From NCBI GenBank assembly GCA_003344405.1, contig NOWV01000001.1, positions 1,597,067 through 1,661,066 of the forward strand: a stretch of DNA of 64,000 bases, given 5' to 3'. A program made the position numbers and the translations under genes. The notes beneath the pieces were generated by a model. The model ran no database searches, was not told the DNA's origin, and saw only the letters and a list, made by a program, of their open reading frames with translations. Origin of the DNA: Trichoplax sp. H2. Taxonomy: Eukaryota; Placozoa; Uniplacotomia; Trichoplacea. Shown one piece after another: positions 1-13,556 of the stretch (position 1 is the first letter of the stretch; every line of letters starts with the position of its first letter).

Positions 1-946
1 TATCAATATAACGAAATCATATTGCAGGTACGGCGTGATATTGTAGGCTAGCGATGTGACCCGTTGGGAATGTTTACCACTCATCAACAATTTCGATGAG
101 CTCAACGGCTGAGACTATGTAATGTACAATTAGGCTTTCAAGTACAGTATGCTGCAATTATGTTTTCTGTGAGCTGTCGTATTGGTAGCCAACCAGGCAA
201 CAGTAAAACTTATAGCCATGCAACAAATGGTATCATTCATATACATCCTACATGTAATTTTTGATAAAATCGCTGTTACTGTATTATGCTCAATTTTTTC
301 CAGATAGTAATGCTTAGGTATTACCATAACATGTCGTGAATAAGATTTAAAAGATTCACTTTATTTTACTATTCGTATTCGAGCACATACAACAAAGATT
401 AGATAACTTACTGCCAATGAGCATCATTGTAGAATATTGTACATTGTCCCTGATAACCATATCGCTAGGATTAGAATATAATTTGTAATGGCCATATCTA
501 CCTTTAAACTTACTGCATTGCAAAAAGTAATATTTAATCACAACATTTTGTTTACATCATGCAAATCGGATTAGAGAAGAAAAATAGAAGCAAAAGTGGA
601 CGTATTTACAGAAAATTTTTAACATTTTTCGTACTCGCGGAACATTAGCATTCGTGCGAAGAGGTTACTGCATCCATACTAGATGGTTGCTTGTGAGATG
701 ATCAAAGTTCATTGTAAATAACATTCAGTTACGCATAAAAGAATAGATTATAGTTCTTAACGGACATATACACTACAGATGTAGTGAGACATATCCTAAT
801 TACAACTAGAAGTAATATAGGAAGGTACCGTGATGTCAGAGATGGAACGTCATATTAAATTTACGTTTAAATAAGAATGGAGTTAAATTATGAATAAGTG
901 CAAAGTCACAAAATTATGATCATCCAAAATTTAAATTACATCATAA

Positions 947-3900
947 TTAGGACATTACAAGATTGACGGTATCAGTATGACCGCTGTTTTTAACCGCTTG
1001 TTTTCTAACCAAATAGGCAATACGGAATAGCAGCGCCGTTAAGCCCAGTGCAATTAAGTAAATGACAATTTCGATACTATCCATGACGTACGCAACAACC
1101 GGTTCATCGTGCTTGATGGTTGCTAATCCAACTATACATAAAATCATACCAGTAACCGACAAGATAGCAGTTACGACGTTGAGGATAAAAACCACGATAA
1201 ACTGAAAAATGAATTGGAAGATGAGTTAGGGTTGTTACTTTATTAAGCCTATCTCGATGTATTATTATCTGCGCTAGCATATATAATACAGTCTAAGTGT
1301 AATGGCGTATCTGCGCGTCTTAGCTTACAATATAATATAGAGAGAACTAATATTTTATCACGTATTTTTTACACTGCAACGTGCAGAAGATATAGTATAG
1401 TAAGGGCTCCATTTGCGTCGTTAACGTATGATGTTTTGAGATCGATAATATGGGTACAATTTTCATTATCGTCATATTGTCATAATACTAACATTAATGT
1501 TTACAGTAGGATAGAAAATATTCAAAATACTGTCTTTAAATTTAAAATCTTTATTACACTGTAGCTAAGACTCATGAATAATAATAACGAGTGCATACCA
1601 TCCAAGCTGGAGGCAAAGTTTCATCTTTGAGGGTTTTCATTCCAGTGAATCCAGTAATGAGAATCTAAAGATAGGATGAATTCATTGTTTATTTATATAA
1701 TGATTATGATCGATTTGTTCGTTGATTCATTAAAATACCATAAAACGGATAAAATTTGCATCACAGATCTTATAGAACCGAGCAATTTCAGTTTAGTTGA
1801 TAACTGCGGTTAAAAGGTTACTATTGCGTAATTTCGCGATACTAGACACTAATACCGTAGGTGAAGTAATGTGATCATAAACTGAAGATCCATCCACTAG
1901 TTCACATGGCTTCAAACTCAATGGATCGGTACTAACAGTCAATTAGTAGGAATTGGATATAAATCCAGTATCGGCAAGGTCGGACCGAATCCTGTTCAGA
2001 TGTTATTATTGATGTCCAATTGAATTTATTTTTTTTATCTTTCCTCTTCCTAGATTACTTTTTCTTTCGAAGTGCACGGCATACAGTACAACATTGGTTA
2101 TAGTACCGTCCTATATACTAATTTTTGGCTATCGCATGGCTGCTAGAGAACGAGCATTTAATGCGCAGTACTGTACACACAAAAGGGGGAAATGGAGATT
2201 ACGGTGCCGGGATGACTAATTTTAAGAGGCAATTTTTTCTTCATTTGCCTTTAGTTCCTTTGGTACTGTACACAATCATAGACTCCTCAAAATGCCTACT
2301 TATAGCTATTTTTAGTAGTCTAGAACAGAGTATCTCATCTTGAATACAGTTAGAATGACAGTAAAGTTGAAAACGGTAATACTGTACCGTACCAGCTAGT
2401 TTTTGACCTTTTTTCCCCGTTGGGGAAATAGTACAAAATTAACTGGTAGTAGTTCCCGGATAACATGGTTCGATCAATGTCGGTCATATATATGAAAAAC
2501 GATACACTACTATACTGCCCTCGATTCCCATCGCAACTTAGCAGCTTGGTTGATTTTGTAAAGTATGGTATACGGTTTCAGTGATAGCGTATGGTGAAAT
2601 GAGGGGGGGGGGAAAGTAGTCAGCCTTTTCATTATTTTGTACTGAATAGCCAGCCATTGCCTGTTTGTTCTTCTCTTTCCTTATAAAAAAAAAGTTGCTG
2701 GTACGATCATGGACTACTACTACGGTCGATGCACCAGCACTTGTTATTTGCTGTAGAAGTCCACAGCTGGTACACTACTGTCTAGTACAGTATGGCAGAG
2801 CGATTGCGGTTGCAGCGGGTGTTATAAAGGTAAAAATATGGTAAACAAATAAAGTAATGCAGTTGTCAAGCTTTTGAATATACAAGTACAGTATGTTAAT
2901 TTGCATGCGAATAGAAAGAAATTGTTAACATATATAGTACAGTACAATGGAATAGTACTGAATAAGTGAATATCTTGATGACAACACACCTGCACAGAAT
3001 ATATACAGTATAGTAAGTAAAACAAATAATGCTCTCTAGCCACCATCAATAAAAAAGTCCCAGTAGTGAATCCAAAAGTACAAATATTGAAAATCAAAAA
3101 TCAAAATTTAGTGATAATATGTTACAAAAGTAGCAATTCGCAGTGCGGTATTCTCGTTCATGGATCAATCATGGAGTAGTGACTATCTTATAGGCTGTTT
3201 ACGGTTATCCTCTATCACGGAGCGAATCTTGTACTACCATAAAAGAGTTACCAGTTTGGTAAAATTATATACCCCATAGGCAATACGGTCTAGTACTTCA
3301 TCAATAAGGATATTCATCTATCCCGGAGAAAATAGGTCTTATTGTCTTTCCTTATTTGTAAGGCAATATCAAGGTACTTCTCTTTTACCACAAATTCAAT
3401 ACACAACGAGTACGAGTATTTTAGAGAAAAATATTCATCCTAATGATATTGATCGCAACACAATTGTACATCGAACTATGATGCTGTCAAGGAGTTGTTT
3501 CATGTTACTTATGGCCCATACAGTAGAGTAGTCTCCTCGACAGTAAGCTTCTTGAATGGGCAAAAAGCCAATACTCTACATTGTACTGTATTCCACTGGA
3601 CCCCAATTTAAAAAAATTTTTCGGATTCCATGATACTACAGTAGTTCAATGGCGTTGCAGTAATTCATTGACACGATATAGCGCAGGAAACATGCGAAAT
3701 CTCCATGCAACTATAACGCCGGAAAGAGATGTTTCATGTTATTTATAGTACTGTACTGTCCATAGTCTCGAAAGGTCCGCTTCTTGAATAGCGGCAATTT
3801 CTTTGTGAGATAAGACAACAAAATACCGTAGTAATATTAATATAGTAAACCACATGCTCGTGGTAAGTAATTGCATATTTGGAATCAACTTCCTGCTCTG

Positions 3901-4545
3901 CCAAACTGAATTGTTACTACCAATTGTAAACTTGATCGTTCTGAATTTTGTAGCGCAATTGGAAAGAAGGCAAACAAAACTGAGTGTAAAGTCCATTCTA
4001 CATTATTAAACAACATGCAGTCAATACTGTGGCTGGTACTTTAAAGTTTGGGTAACTGCCAAAATACAACCATGTAGTACAAAATACACTACTTCAAATT
4101 TAGTTTAATTAAATAATAATAATACCATTACTACTTATAGTATAGCAAAGTCAAAATTGAGTTTCTCCTAGGAAATCATTTGGTCATTCACACTTTTTCC
4201 TCAAGGAAATTATTCAATCGCCGCTGTACTTTGTCACTTGCTATACCGCACAGCTACGTTCAAAGACCATTCAACGCTTTTCAACTTGAATAATAATATT
4301 AATTCATCTTTGGTTTAATCTTACGATACTATACTTCAACTTACAAATCCACCAGCCCAAAATAGATGATAATGTAAATCGGTAGTAATAGGAACTTTTG
4401 TACCATCGCCAGTGATGTGTTCACCTAAACCTAAAGCCAGTAGGGCGATACCGGCAAGAGTTAATACCAAACACATTCTGGAAACTTTCTGAAACGAAGG
4501 AAGACCCTTAGTCGGTGGTTGCTGTTCATTTTCGTTTTCCGCCAT
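947..4545 (-). CDS. MS4A/CD20-like four-pass membrane protein, gene 1 (three exons)
   Basis: Joined exons on the minus strand are 4545-4345, 1664-1599 and 1201-947, with phase-0 junctions, giving about 173 residues. Donors are gtaagt after exon 1 and gtatgc after exon 2; acceptors read ctttag and tttcag. A polar N-terminus (residues 1-23, rich in Glu/Gln) precedes TM1 (about 24-41). TM2 (about 60-77) spans the exon 1/2 junction and reads HLFWAGGF then ILITGFTG, which resembles the 'FWGG..FIISGS' segment of MS4A proteins. TM3 (about 90-115) and TM4 (about 132-154) lie in exon 3. Unlike the other genes here, exon 3 reads straight through to a short basic tail and stop, so there is no separate tail exon. 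The role is not known; MS4A proteins are plasma- or endo-membrane signalling adaptors or channel modulators. The large first intron (2.7 kb) is the weakest part of the model. Confidence 0.72.
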
Positions 4546-4789
4546 CGTACTATCAACAAGGCTACTTTATGATTTGATACAACTGCGAGACTTTTACCAC
4601 TAAGATCAGGTCAATTCTAACGTACAATAGTCACAACTGTAGTAATCCAATGTACAAGGTAATTCCACCAATTTTTCAAATTCTACAAATTAATCACTGG
4701 CGATTAACCAAACGTAAATAAAACGCGGACTCTGGTCGTGGCCAAAGTTATAAATAAACGATTTAGCACGTTGTGCAATAGCACGTCTG

Positions 4790-5010
4790 CTGGTACCGTA
4801 CAGTACCGTACAGTACAATGCACATTCCTTGGACCTCGCTGATTGTACTGTAGTCAAATGGAAAGTGAGTGGAACTGTATGGTCGAGCACAGTACTTCCG
4901 CATTTTCTTGATAGGACTACTGTACACTGTACACTGTAGGGCAAGAGACAGACTACCGTGCGGACAGACGACAGCATAGTGCACATACTGTACTATACTG
5001 TACTGTATTG
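4790..5010. repeat. Palindromic GTAC/CTGTAC-rich simple repeat upstream of gene 1
   Basis: The stretch contains many overlapping copies of words such as gtaccgtacagtac, tgtacactgtac and actgtactgta, which read nearly the same on both strands. It lies about 250-460 bases upstream of the gene 1 start codon. Long apparent frames here are artefacts of the repeat. The same repeat type lies upstream of gene 8 and at the right edge of the window. Confidence 0.75.
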
Positions 5011-5201
5011 TGAAAAAAAATGAGACAAAATGATCACCACGACACTGCCATCAATCGCTGCGATATCGGATTACGCCCTCTTTTGAATTAATGTCACCAT
5101 GTTGTTCTTTCCCACAATCGCCAGTGATTACCAGTGATCCTTTTTTTGTCAGTGTGGTGATGCACCCATATTTGATTATAACGATAGCTAGATTTGATAT
5201 A

Positions 5202-5905
5202 CTGTAGTTCGGTTATTGTGAATCGATGTTATCGCGAAGCTAATATTCGATGATTGCCAACGACAGTACTATCGTAGAAATTGTGGATGACTAATATTAG
5301 CCAATGGACTAATTATGGTACAAAATTGATGTGGCTAGAAACACTGTAGTGGTTAAGATGCCCTTGGGAGAAAGGGACTAGACTTGAATAGGAGAGTAGT
5401 GACATCTTAAGTAGAATGATTTACATTGTAAAAGATAATGATCTACTATTTGAGAAAGGTATTTTGTTTGATGATTCATGTTCACGCTGCTTGGACTGTA
5501 CATTAATCAGGTGGTCAGAAATGGATTGAACGAAATGGATATATAATATAGAACATATACATGTACATTATTGTACAGTACAGTCAGTAAGAACTGCAGA
5601 GATGAGCTTACAGCACAGTACAGTAAGAACTGAAGAGATGATTTCATGAGAGAAAAGAGACTTCACTTCGCTTTGAGCTTGGAATGCTGCCAATAGTAGA
5701 CTAGATTCTTGTAGCAATTAATAATTGCCTTACTATTCCTAAAATCTTGTAATAAAAGCCTTTTAGAGAATACTATTTGACTAAGATTGTTATTTTGAGA
5801 CACTTTTATTCTACTCAGGTATTTGCTGTTCACAACATAATCCACCACTAGTATGCTTACTATCGATAGAATACAGTACATTGCAATATATTTTACTTCA
5901 TATTG
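5202..5905 (+). repeat. Left copy of duplicated segment abutting the N gap
   Basis: This segment starts at ctgtagttcggttattgtg and ends at cttcatattg, immediately before the run of Ns. It matches 5926-6695 almost base for base, with small indels. The right copy has one additional internal repeat of about 65 bases (around 6340-6500). It has no coding content that I can support. Confidence 0.9.
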
Positions 5906-5925
5906 NNNNNNNNNNNNNNNNNNNN
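5906..5925. other. Assembly gap of 20 Ns
   Basis: This is a run of exactly 20 N characters, a conventional placeholder between contigs. The sequence on its two sides is the same segment repeated, so the gap is probably an unresolved contig overlap rather than missing sequence. Confidence 0.97.
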
Positions 5926-6695
5926 CTGTAGTTCGGTTATTGTGAATCGATGTTATCGCGAAGCTAATATTCGATGATTGCCAACGACAGTACTATCGTA
6001 GAAATTGTGGATGACTAATATTAGCCAATGGACTAATTATGGTACAAAATTGATGTGGCTAGAAACACTGTAGTGGTTAAGATGCCCTTGGGAGAAAGGG
6101 ACTAGGCTTGAATAGGAGAGTAGTGACATCTTAAGTAGAATGATTTAGATTGTAAAAGATAATGATCTACTATATGAGAAGGTATTTTGTTTGATGACTC
6201 ATGTCTGCTTGGACTGTACTGTAGATTAGTAATATATAACATATACTGTACATTATTGTACAGTACAGTCAGTAAGAACTGCAGAGATGAGCTCACGAGG
6301 GAGGAAAGACTTCACTTCGCTTTGACCTTGGAATAGATTAATCAAGTGGTCATAAATAGCACAGTACAGTAAGAACTGAAGAGATGATTTCATGAGAGAA
6401 AAGAGACTTCACTTCGCTTTGAGCTTGGAATGCTGCCAATAGTAGACTTGATTCTTGTAGCAATTCATAATTGCCTTACTATTTCCTAGACTAGATTCTT
6501 GTAGCAATTCATAATTGCCTTACTATTCCTAAAATCTTGTAATAAAAGCCTTTTAGAGAATACTATTTGACTAAGATAGTTATTTTGAGATACTTTTATT
6601 CCACTCAGGTATTTGCTGTTCACAACATAATCCACCACTAGTATGCTTACTATCGATAGAATACAGTACATTGCAATATATTTTACTTCATATTG
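5926..6695 (+). repeat. Right copy of duplicated segment abutting the N gap
   Basis: This segment begins directly after the Ns with the same bases that open the left copy. It ends at the same cttcatattg, after which the sequence continues uniquely (gaccaatactg). Single-base differences and an extra internal repeat look like allelic variation. Confidence 0.9.
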
Positions 6696-7380
6696 GACCA
6701 ATACTGTATTTTATTTTAGCAAATCGTCGCTTGCCTGGTGTACACGGTGGTTGGAAAGGCATTGAATATTAGAAATCGACTTTATCAGTATGCAAATGAT
6801 GAAGCATGGTCAAGTAGCCCTTCTTAAGTCTTCGATTTTGTGTCTCTTACTTATGAAATAACTTAGATTGTCATATCTCTCTCTTATTATGGTCTCTAAA
6901 ATAATGCAGATCTTTCAGAGCTTGGCTAATTAATACAGTGCCGTAATAAATGTATGAAAAATTCATTTCTAATGTATAATTAGTATATCAAATATCAAAT
7001 GACTTTCCTCACACCCTGTACTCTATACTATCAACTGTTCTACGTTATGACATGGTTATGCAATCGACTCGTAAAAGAATTGCGCAAGTGCAAGTACCTG
7101 AATGATGTCGCACCAAGGACTGTGTATACGTTATAATACACAGTAGTCAAATAATATGAAATAAAACAAATCAGTAAGATAGGCCTTCATGAATAAATAT
7201 GCTGGAAGTAAATTATAATTAACGGAATGAAATCATTAAACTATACTTTGTAACTTAGTCCTTGAGGATAAGATTGAAAGAACATTTTCTGAAGAGAAAT
7301 ATGCATATCCATTGCTATCCTATATTATAAATGTCTACGCATTTATATTATATATATATAACATAACATATACAAATATG

Positions 7381-7497
7381 TACTGTATACGAGTCGCATA
7401 CAGAGACATGTTACGGTATGTGCAAAAATATAGTAGATACGTCGGTAGTACTTGGTCTGAGTTGGAGGCTCCGACAACGGCTGGTATTACCTTATAG
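7381..7497 (+). other. Unassigned protein-like stretch
   Basis: The frame ending at the stop at 7495-7497 has a less AT-biased end, with a last segment reading ELEAPTTAGITL. This could be the tail exon of an unrecognised gene. No exons of the local membrane family were found upstream in a matching phase, so the call is weak. Confidence 0.15.
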
Positions 7498-10400
7498 ATA
7501 TTCTGAGCGTATGATGGAATGATTAGTATTAGCTCTATTCAATAACATTTTATCCATAATGCTATTGCTTTACAAGGATTAATAATAGAATTATAAGTTA
7601 GCGCTCCTTATACAGACTTAGGCTCATATGCTGAATAACGCGGCAATGCAAATTTAGTTGTTGCGTTCAAAATTTATTGTATTATTACGCGTAATCCTTA
7701 AACGCTTATAGTAGAAGGAAAAGCAAGCTGATATCTCAATTTTCCACTGTTGAAATCTTGGACTGCAACCACTTTATAATGGGTATTACGATCAATACAT
7801 TAGCCATGAAAATATGAATATGCAGTAATTACTAATGCTGGTATATCAACTTCAGTAATATATAGAATAGCGGAATTTAAGAGTTTAACTCAATTTCCAG
7901 CACATACGTAATTAAGGCTAGAGAAATTTATAATTATACAATAGAACGACTTATTTGGGTATGAATATGATAAATGACAATGATTACAGGAAAGATATGA
8001 GTAATATACAGCATACTATTCCATTAATCTAAAATAGGCGAACGGAAATTTTACTAGTTTTTGGCTTAATATAATACGCGAAAGCTCAGATACGAGATCG
8101 TAACTTAAAACTCAAATTATGCTCATATATCTCCTCGTATTTACGATGTAGCGAACAAATTTTACTGTAAGTTTCTAAGATATCAACTCCTTGCATGCTC
8201 CGTTGAAATGCAGCAGGCATTTGCTTGAAGCTAATTTTAAATCAAGTAATTAGCCACATCTCTACTGTCTCTCATATCGCTATCATCGAGTAATTAATTT
8301 TGTTAATTTCCATAGATTTTCATGCATTAAAAATTTAACCATCTGGATACCATATCGCATGTTCTTCAAAATTATAATTATCACTACAACCTATAAGGGT
8401 ATGTTCAAATCTAGTAACGCTTATTATGATATAATGATACTAAAAATAGATAATTCTTAACGGAGTAGTACAGTTTAAGATATAGATCTATATAACTATT
8501 GTCATATTTTGTAGTCTATAAATGCAGGTATGTGATGATAGGGTTTTTAACCCTTAATTTTATACAAACAAAGTGAATAGTAGAGGTACGCGATTTAATC
8601 ATGCCAGCTTACCCGATACTTATTTTATTGTCAACAACCGATTATTCTACGTTACATAATGCTTTTACTTCATACTAACCTTATATTCTTCAATAACTCA
8701 ACTACTGTGATCAGCTGAAATCTCTATAAAGAATACAGTCAAGAAAAATATTATTTCCATACTTTACTAACTACGTATACAGCAATCATTCAGCAATGCA
8801 TTGTATAGATACTATTGCTATTGTAAACGATTAGTAAAAATGATTCTTAACTCTGATAAACACTTATCCTAATTTAACCGATTTGTGTTGATCCAATTGG
8901 ACATGAAGTAATAATTGTATATACGCAATACTAGAGTGTCAGATTTCAATTAGAATTTAACTACAGTAAGTTGATAAGGTACTTTCAAGAGTTAATCTTC
9001 ATTTTGATATCCTTTATTACCGTACTTCAGCGGATTCTTAATCACCCATTGACAAGAAGAGCAATAAAAGTAATTTTTATAGCCAAACAAAAGTTAAAAG
9101 TTGCTAGATTCCTAATAAATGATCATTATCTACTTATCTCATCTTAAATAATGACACTAGAATTGAGTCATGCTGTTAATATAGGCCACTGGGAGTGATT
9201 GCATTAAATGAACTCGCTTGAAGTATCACTAATTTGAAAGCGCTGTATTCTTTAGATAAAAAGTGATCCACTAAAATTCATAATATTACGAATAAAATTG
9301 TTAGAAATGGTCTTGAGTCGTTTGACAATCTAGAGCAGAGCATTTTATTTTAGAGTAAATATGCAATATTTTGGATGAAGATGTTAGAGATCAAAATTTT
9401 GGTATCTTTATTACTATTATCAGTAATATGTACTAGAAAAGCATAATCATATATAATAAATGAATATGCTTTCTAAGTTAAACTTATCATAAATCTATGC
9501 CAAGAATATAAGCGAAAGAAGTTTCTCATCTTCGATTAATTATAATACAACAATTAGATTTTAGATTTTGAATATATCTCTAGTTTGAACAATTACTACG
9601 CTATTCTACTGAGTATAGTGTCATTCTTAGAATTCTATCGCAGTAGCCCTTCATTAAGTAATGCAGTACTAAATCCTAATGTTACTGCTCATCTCTTTCT
9701 TACCGCTGTTTTACAATAATCTGGCTCATATTTTTTTACAACAGAATATATTCACTTGACGTAGTTAGTCTGCCGTAATATGAAATAGGTCAGAGCTCGG
9801 TCATATTAGAAAATTAGTGCTCTACCAAAGCTGAATAACTCTTAAACTGAAAGCACAATACTTTACTGATAGATATCAATATGAAATGGAGGACATGTCC
9901 GAATATTGAATTTGTGAGATGCCTCAATTACCATCTTTAGTTCGGTACTGGCATTTGTTCAATTTGCAGTCAAGTTGTAGAAATGTTAAGTATATATATG
10001 CATACAAAACTGTATTTATGGTCATATACAATTTACTCGCTACTAAAATACCGAACACGTGATGGTTGCCTTCTTGTGATTATGGTTTAAATTACTGTAA
10101 GAATGATAATATTCATCTCATGGAATGAATCAAGATTGATAAATTAACGACTTACGAAAATACTGAAACAGCTACATTTATCGCTAATCTCAATAGATAT
10201 GGTATAAAATTCTTATCAATATTGATAAATAAGTAAATATTCACTAAACTGAACTAGAAACTAGTATATTACAGTACTACTATATTGATAGCTATAATAG
10301 ATTTTAAGTGACCTGCACTGTTTACTTACTATATCACAAATAATCACACCTTGTAATATAGTTTGCTATATTCCTTGCAGACTTAACTATAATAATCAAA

Positions 10401-11014
10401 AGGAGGTAATCGCTAATAAAATCGCCCTAAAGCTTTATTGGATCTCTTGTCGTTGTGAGATTAAAAGCGATTTTATTTGATGTTGTATTGTACTCTCTCT
10501 AACAACATTGATGAAGAGTTAAAGATTAGATTTTATAGTAATGAAAAATGGTGAATATTAAATCAGACAGCCTTAGATTTATTTTTTCCTCTTCAAATTT
10601 TTACTAAATAGCTTGTAATTAGATCAGTATACGGGGAAATTTATGACAGCATGATGTTTTATTATGCATTAAAATTAAGAAATAAAGGTACCGTTGGCTT
10701 CGGGCTTCCTACGTTCGTTCTTTGTATTCCATTGCCTTTCATTTAAATAACAATACTGAACCAGTTTTGTATTTGTATTTGCCAGACAACAAATAAATAA
10801 TTATAATATTGCAACAATGTATGATGGCATTATATATTTTTGCCGTTAGAAGTATAGCGTAAGATATGTAGAAAATAATCAACGTTAGCGATTATCAAAC
10901 TAATCAAAAGCAGCAATTATTTAACTAGTATACCCGTATGAAAAAAACTCAGCAGAAGATACCTCGAATGTTATAATTTCCAATTCTGTTAACAGTCTAT
11001 ATTAACAGGTTGCA

Positions 11015-13556
11015 ATGGCAGTTAAATTTAAAAATTTATATCACTATGGCTATATTTCCAATCACCATTACGTTATGACGTTATTAGTGGTTTTGCTTTT
11101 ACTAAATGGTGTAGCGAGTGTTATTATTGGAGGTTTTAGCATCGCATCTGAACAATATTATACCCTAGGTGCCAGAATTTCCGCTCCTATTTGGTGTGGA
11201 ATAGCCGTAAGTAATCCATGATCGTGTAATATTTCTTCTATCGCATTCTTTTAAGATGAAAGATAACTGAGTAAACAGTTTTTCTTGATCAATAATCGAC
11301 ATATACCCGCAGATTTTATCGCATTGATTCCTGTAAGGAACTGCTTTTCACTTACCGTACAAATTTTCTATAGCTACCATTAAATACACCGGTAAATAGT
11401 ATAAGTCCTTAAAGTCTTATTTAGTTAATAACTGTGGTATAGTACAACAGCGAAATGCTATTTCATTAATATCGGATAAGTTATGTCCTACGTGCTAGTG
11501 AGTCTTTAATATTTTCAAGCGATAGTACACGGATAACTTTAGATTACTAGTATGCGAATATAAATCCTTTCTACCACGCATTATTTCTATACCTTTGCCT
11601 ACAGCGAGTATAAGATATGTTCTCTTATTGATAAATTTCTCAAATATACGCATATGTCAACACGATTGATGCCGCCTAAGCTAACCAGAACTCAGTTCTT
11701 ACCATTTCATGTCCAATGGTACCGTAGCGCTTTTTTTACTTGCATACCGGATCGTTGCCTATTTGTGATCTACGAGATAATTGCTGTTGGGAATCTCTTA
11801 TACTATATAGGGCTTCGTCACATCTACGTATCCACCGTCGTTTTCAGTTATATAGGTCATAATCGTTATTTGTGAATACATTTTTCTACGTACTTTATCT
11901 ACCCGTATGCAATACGCATTACACTAATTGGGTTCCTTAATTATGTGAAATTAACTGTACAATAGCATTCCTTACCTTACAGTATATGATCGTAAATAAT
12001 CAAATTTCACGAAGCAATGCTAATCATTTAACTTTTCCATGATAAGTTACGTACTGTATACTTCAGACCGTAGAGAAAGACTGGTCATCCACCGACCCAA
12101 ATATTCTCTTATAAATCGGGCGATCTAGCAATGTAACATTAATGAAAGTATTTTGCCAACTTGATAAAGATTGTACTAACAGGCAGTCCTTTGTTCCAAT
12201 TAAACATACACCGTTAAATTTATATAAAGCTAATTAATATTGAAACGTTACAAGATTATATTATATATTACCTTCACGGATTTGTAATCTGGTGATGAAA
12301 CTGATTTGTTATATCTTCGCTAGATAGCTGGATATAATATCAGTACTTTTGTCAATTTTTTCTATTAGGTTACTCTTTCTGGAATCTCTGGACTGTTGAA
12401 TATGTTTTATCGCGATAGTATTGCACACGTAAGTTAGCATCATGCTTACTTCACAATAGCTCAGGATAAAGTGATTAATTTACTAGTTTATTGTTACAAA
12501 GGCTTCCAAAGCTAATAATAAGTCTAATCTCTTGCGAATACGTGCCATTTATATTTTACAAAGAAATGTATCTAGCATAAGTTAATAATTTTTTAACTAC
12601 CAATAAAGCCAATCGTAGAACCAGAGCACTTAGTCTTGTAGTTTACTTATGCCAGTTCTACGCTAATTTTTTATTATTACTGGCGGTTTGACGTAGTGAA
12701 AACAGTACAGAGTACTGGTCTCCTATGAATATTGTCCTTTGCTATGTAGAATTTTATTCAAATTTGATAAAGAGAATTTTAGTTTTACATCTAATGTTAA
12801 TTCTGAACTCTTAAAATCTGTAGTTACTCATTATTTATGTACTGTATGAATTTAGACCAAATGGTTTTATGGACTCTCTATCTTTGCTGCGGTTACTAAT
12901 GCTTTCGGTTTGGTAACTCTATTTTTGGGTATTGGTTTCCATAGCCCATTCAATATTGCAGCGGATGTTTTGATAGGAGTTGGATTTTTATTGTCTGTTA
13001 CAACTGCTTTAATGATCGGCTGTGGGGTTTATTGCTACCGTGATGACTTGGTAAGTTAGATTTAAGGCTGCTTGGATCATTGAAAGACATAGTGATGTTA
13101 ATATAATAGTCAACGACCAGTTAAGGCATGAATTTCATATTTTTGGAGTGATTTACCAATAATGTTAATTGTAAAATTTGATTAAAGCACTGATATCGTA
13201 CTAAAATATGCTTTTCATTAATAGTCTTTAATTCAAAAAGGGACCTGGGCTAGCATAAATCATAGCTTAGCTTATAGAAAGATGAGTCAAGATATATACG
13301 ATGATGCCAATTACAGGATCGGTAAATTAAAATATAATAAATTAATTGATGCACTTCATAAAAGTTGAGACGCATTTACATATACTGAAATACGATATAA
13401 TTTCTAAAATATTATGCAAAAGAAGCTTAAATAATCTCTGTATCTTAATTTATATACCAGAGGTTCGAAAGTCAGGCAAGATCATCGAAAAGTCCGAGTT
13501 TTAAACGATCAAGCTCATTGTTGAACTATAGCCCACGCGATAGCTTGGCTAATTGA
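11015..13556 (+). CDS. MS4A/CD20-like four-pass membrane protein, gene 2 (four exons)
   Basis: Exons are 11015-11206, 12369-12428, 12856-13050 and 13461-13556, all joined in phase 0, giving about 180 residues. The first three donors are perfect gtaagt; acceptors read attag, tttag and accag. TM1 is about 19-44. TM2 (about 57-75) crosses the exon 1/2 junction as APIWCGIA then VTLSGISGLL, the best match in the window to the MS4A 'IW.G......SG' pattern. TM3 is about 88-111 and TM4 about 119-144; TM4 ends in YCYRDDL. The tail (150-180) is rich in Ser, Lys and Arg and has no PPxY motif. The start was chosen as the first ATG in exon 1, just after a possible 5' UTR acceptor (attaacag). The next + strand genes downstream share the plan. 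The biochemical role is inferred only from the family. Confidence 0.85.

Larger units (their letters stand above)
4546..11014. other. Intergenic region between divergent genes 1 and 2
   Basis: No convincing gene of the local family is visible here. The part next to gene 1 (about 4790-5010) is rich in self-complementary GTAC/CTGTAC words. Positions 5202-6695 hold a direct duplication around a 20-N gap. From about 6700 to 11000 the DNA is plain AT-rich sequence, with one protein-like but unassigned stretch near 7381-7494. Genes 1 and 2 point away from each other, so both upstream regions lie here. Confidence 0.6.

Noticed and set aside
2822-3996. Two hydrophobic minus-strand frames in intron 1 of gene 1
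   Set aside because: They look like membrane segments only because AT-rich codons encode Phe, Leu, Ile and Tyr; their boundaries do not fit the phase-0 exon plan.
11654-11875. 73-codon plus-strand frame between exons 1 and 2 of gene 2
   Set aside because: It lies within the intron, has no suitable acceptor and donor in phase 0, and has no family similarity.
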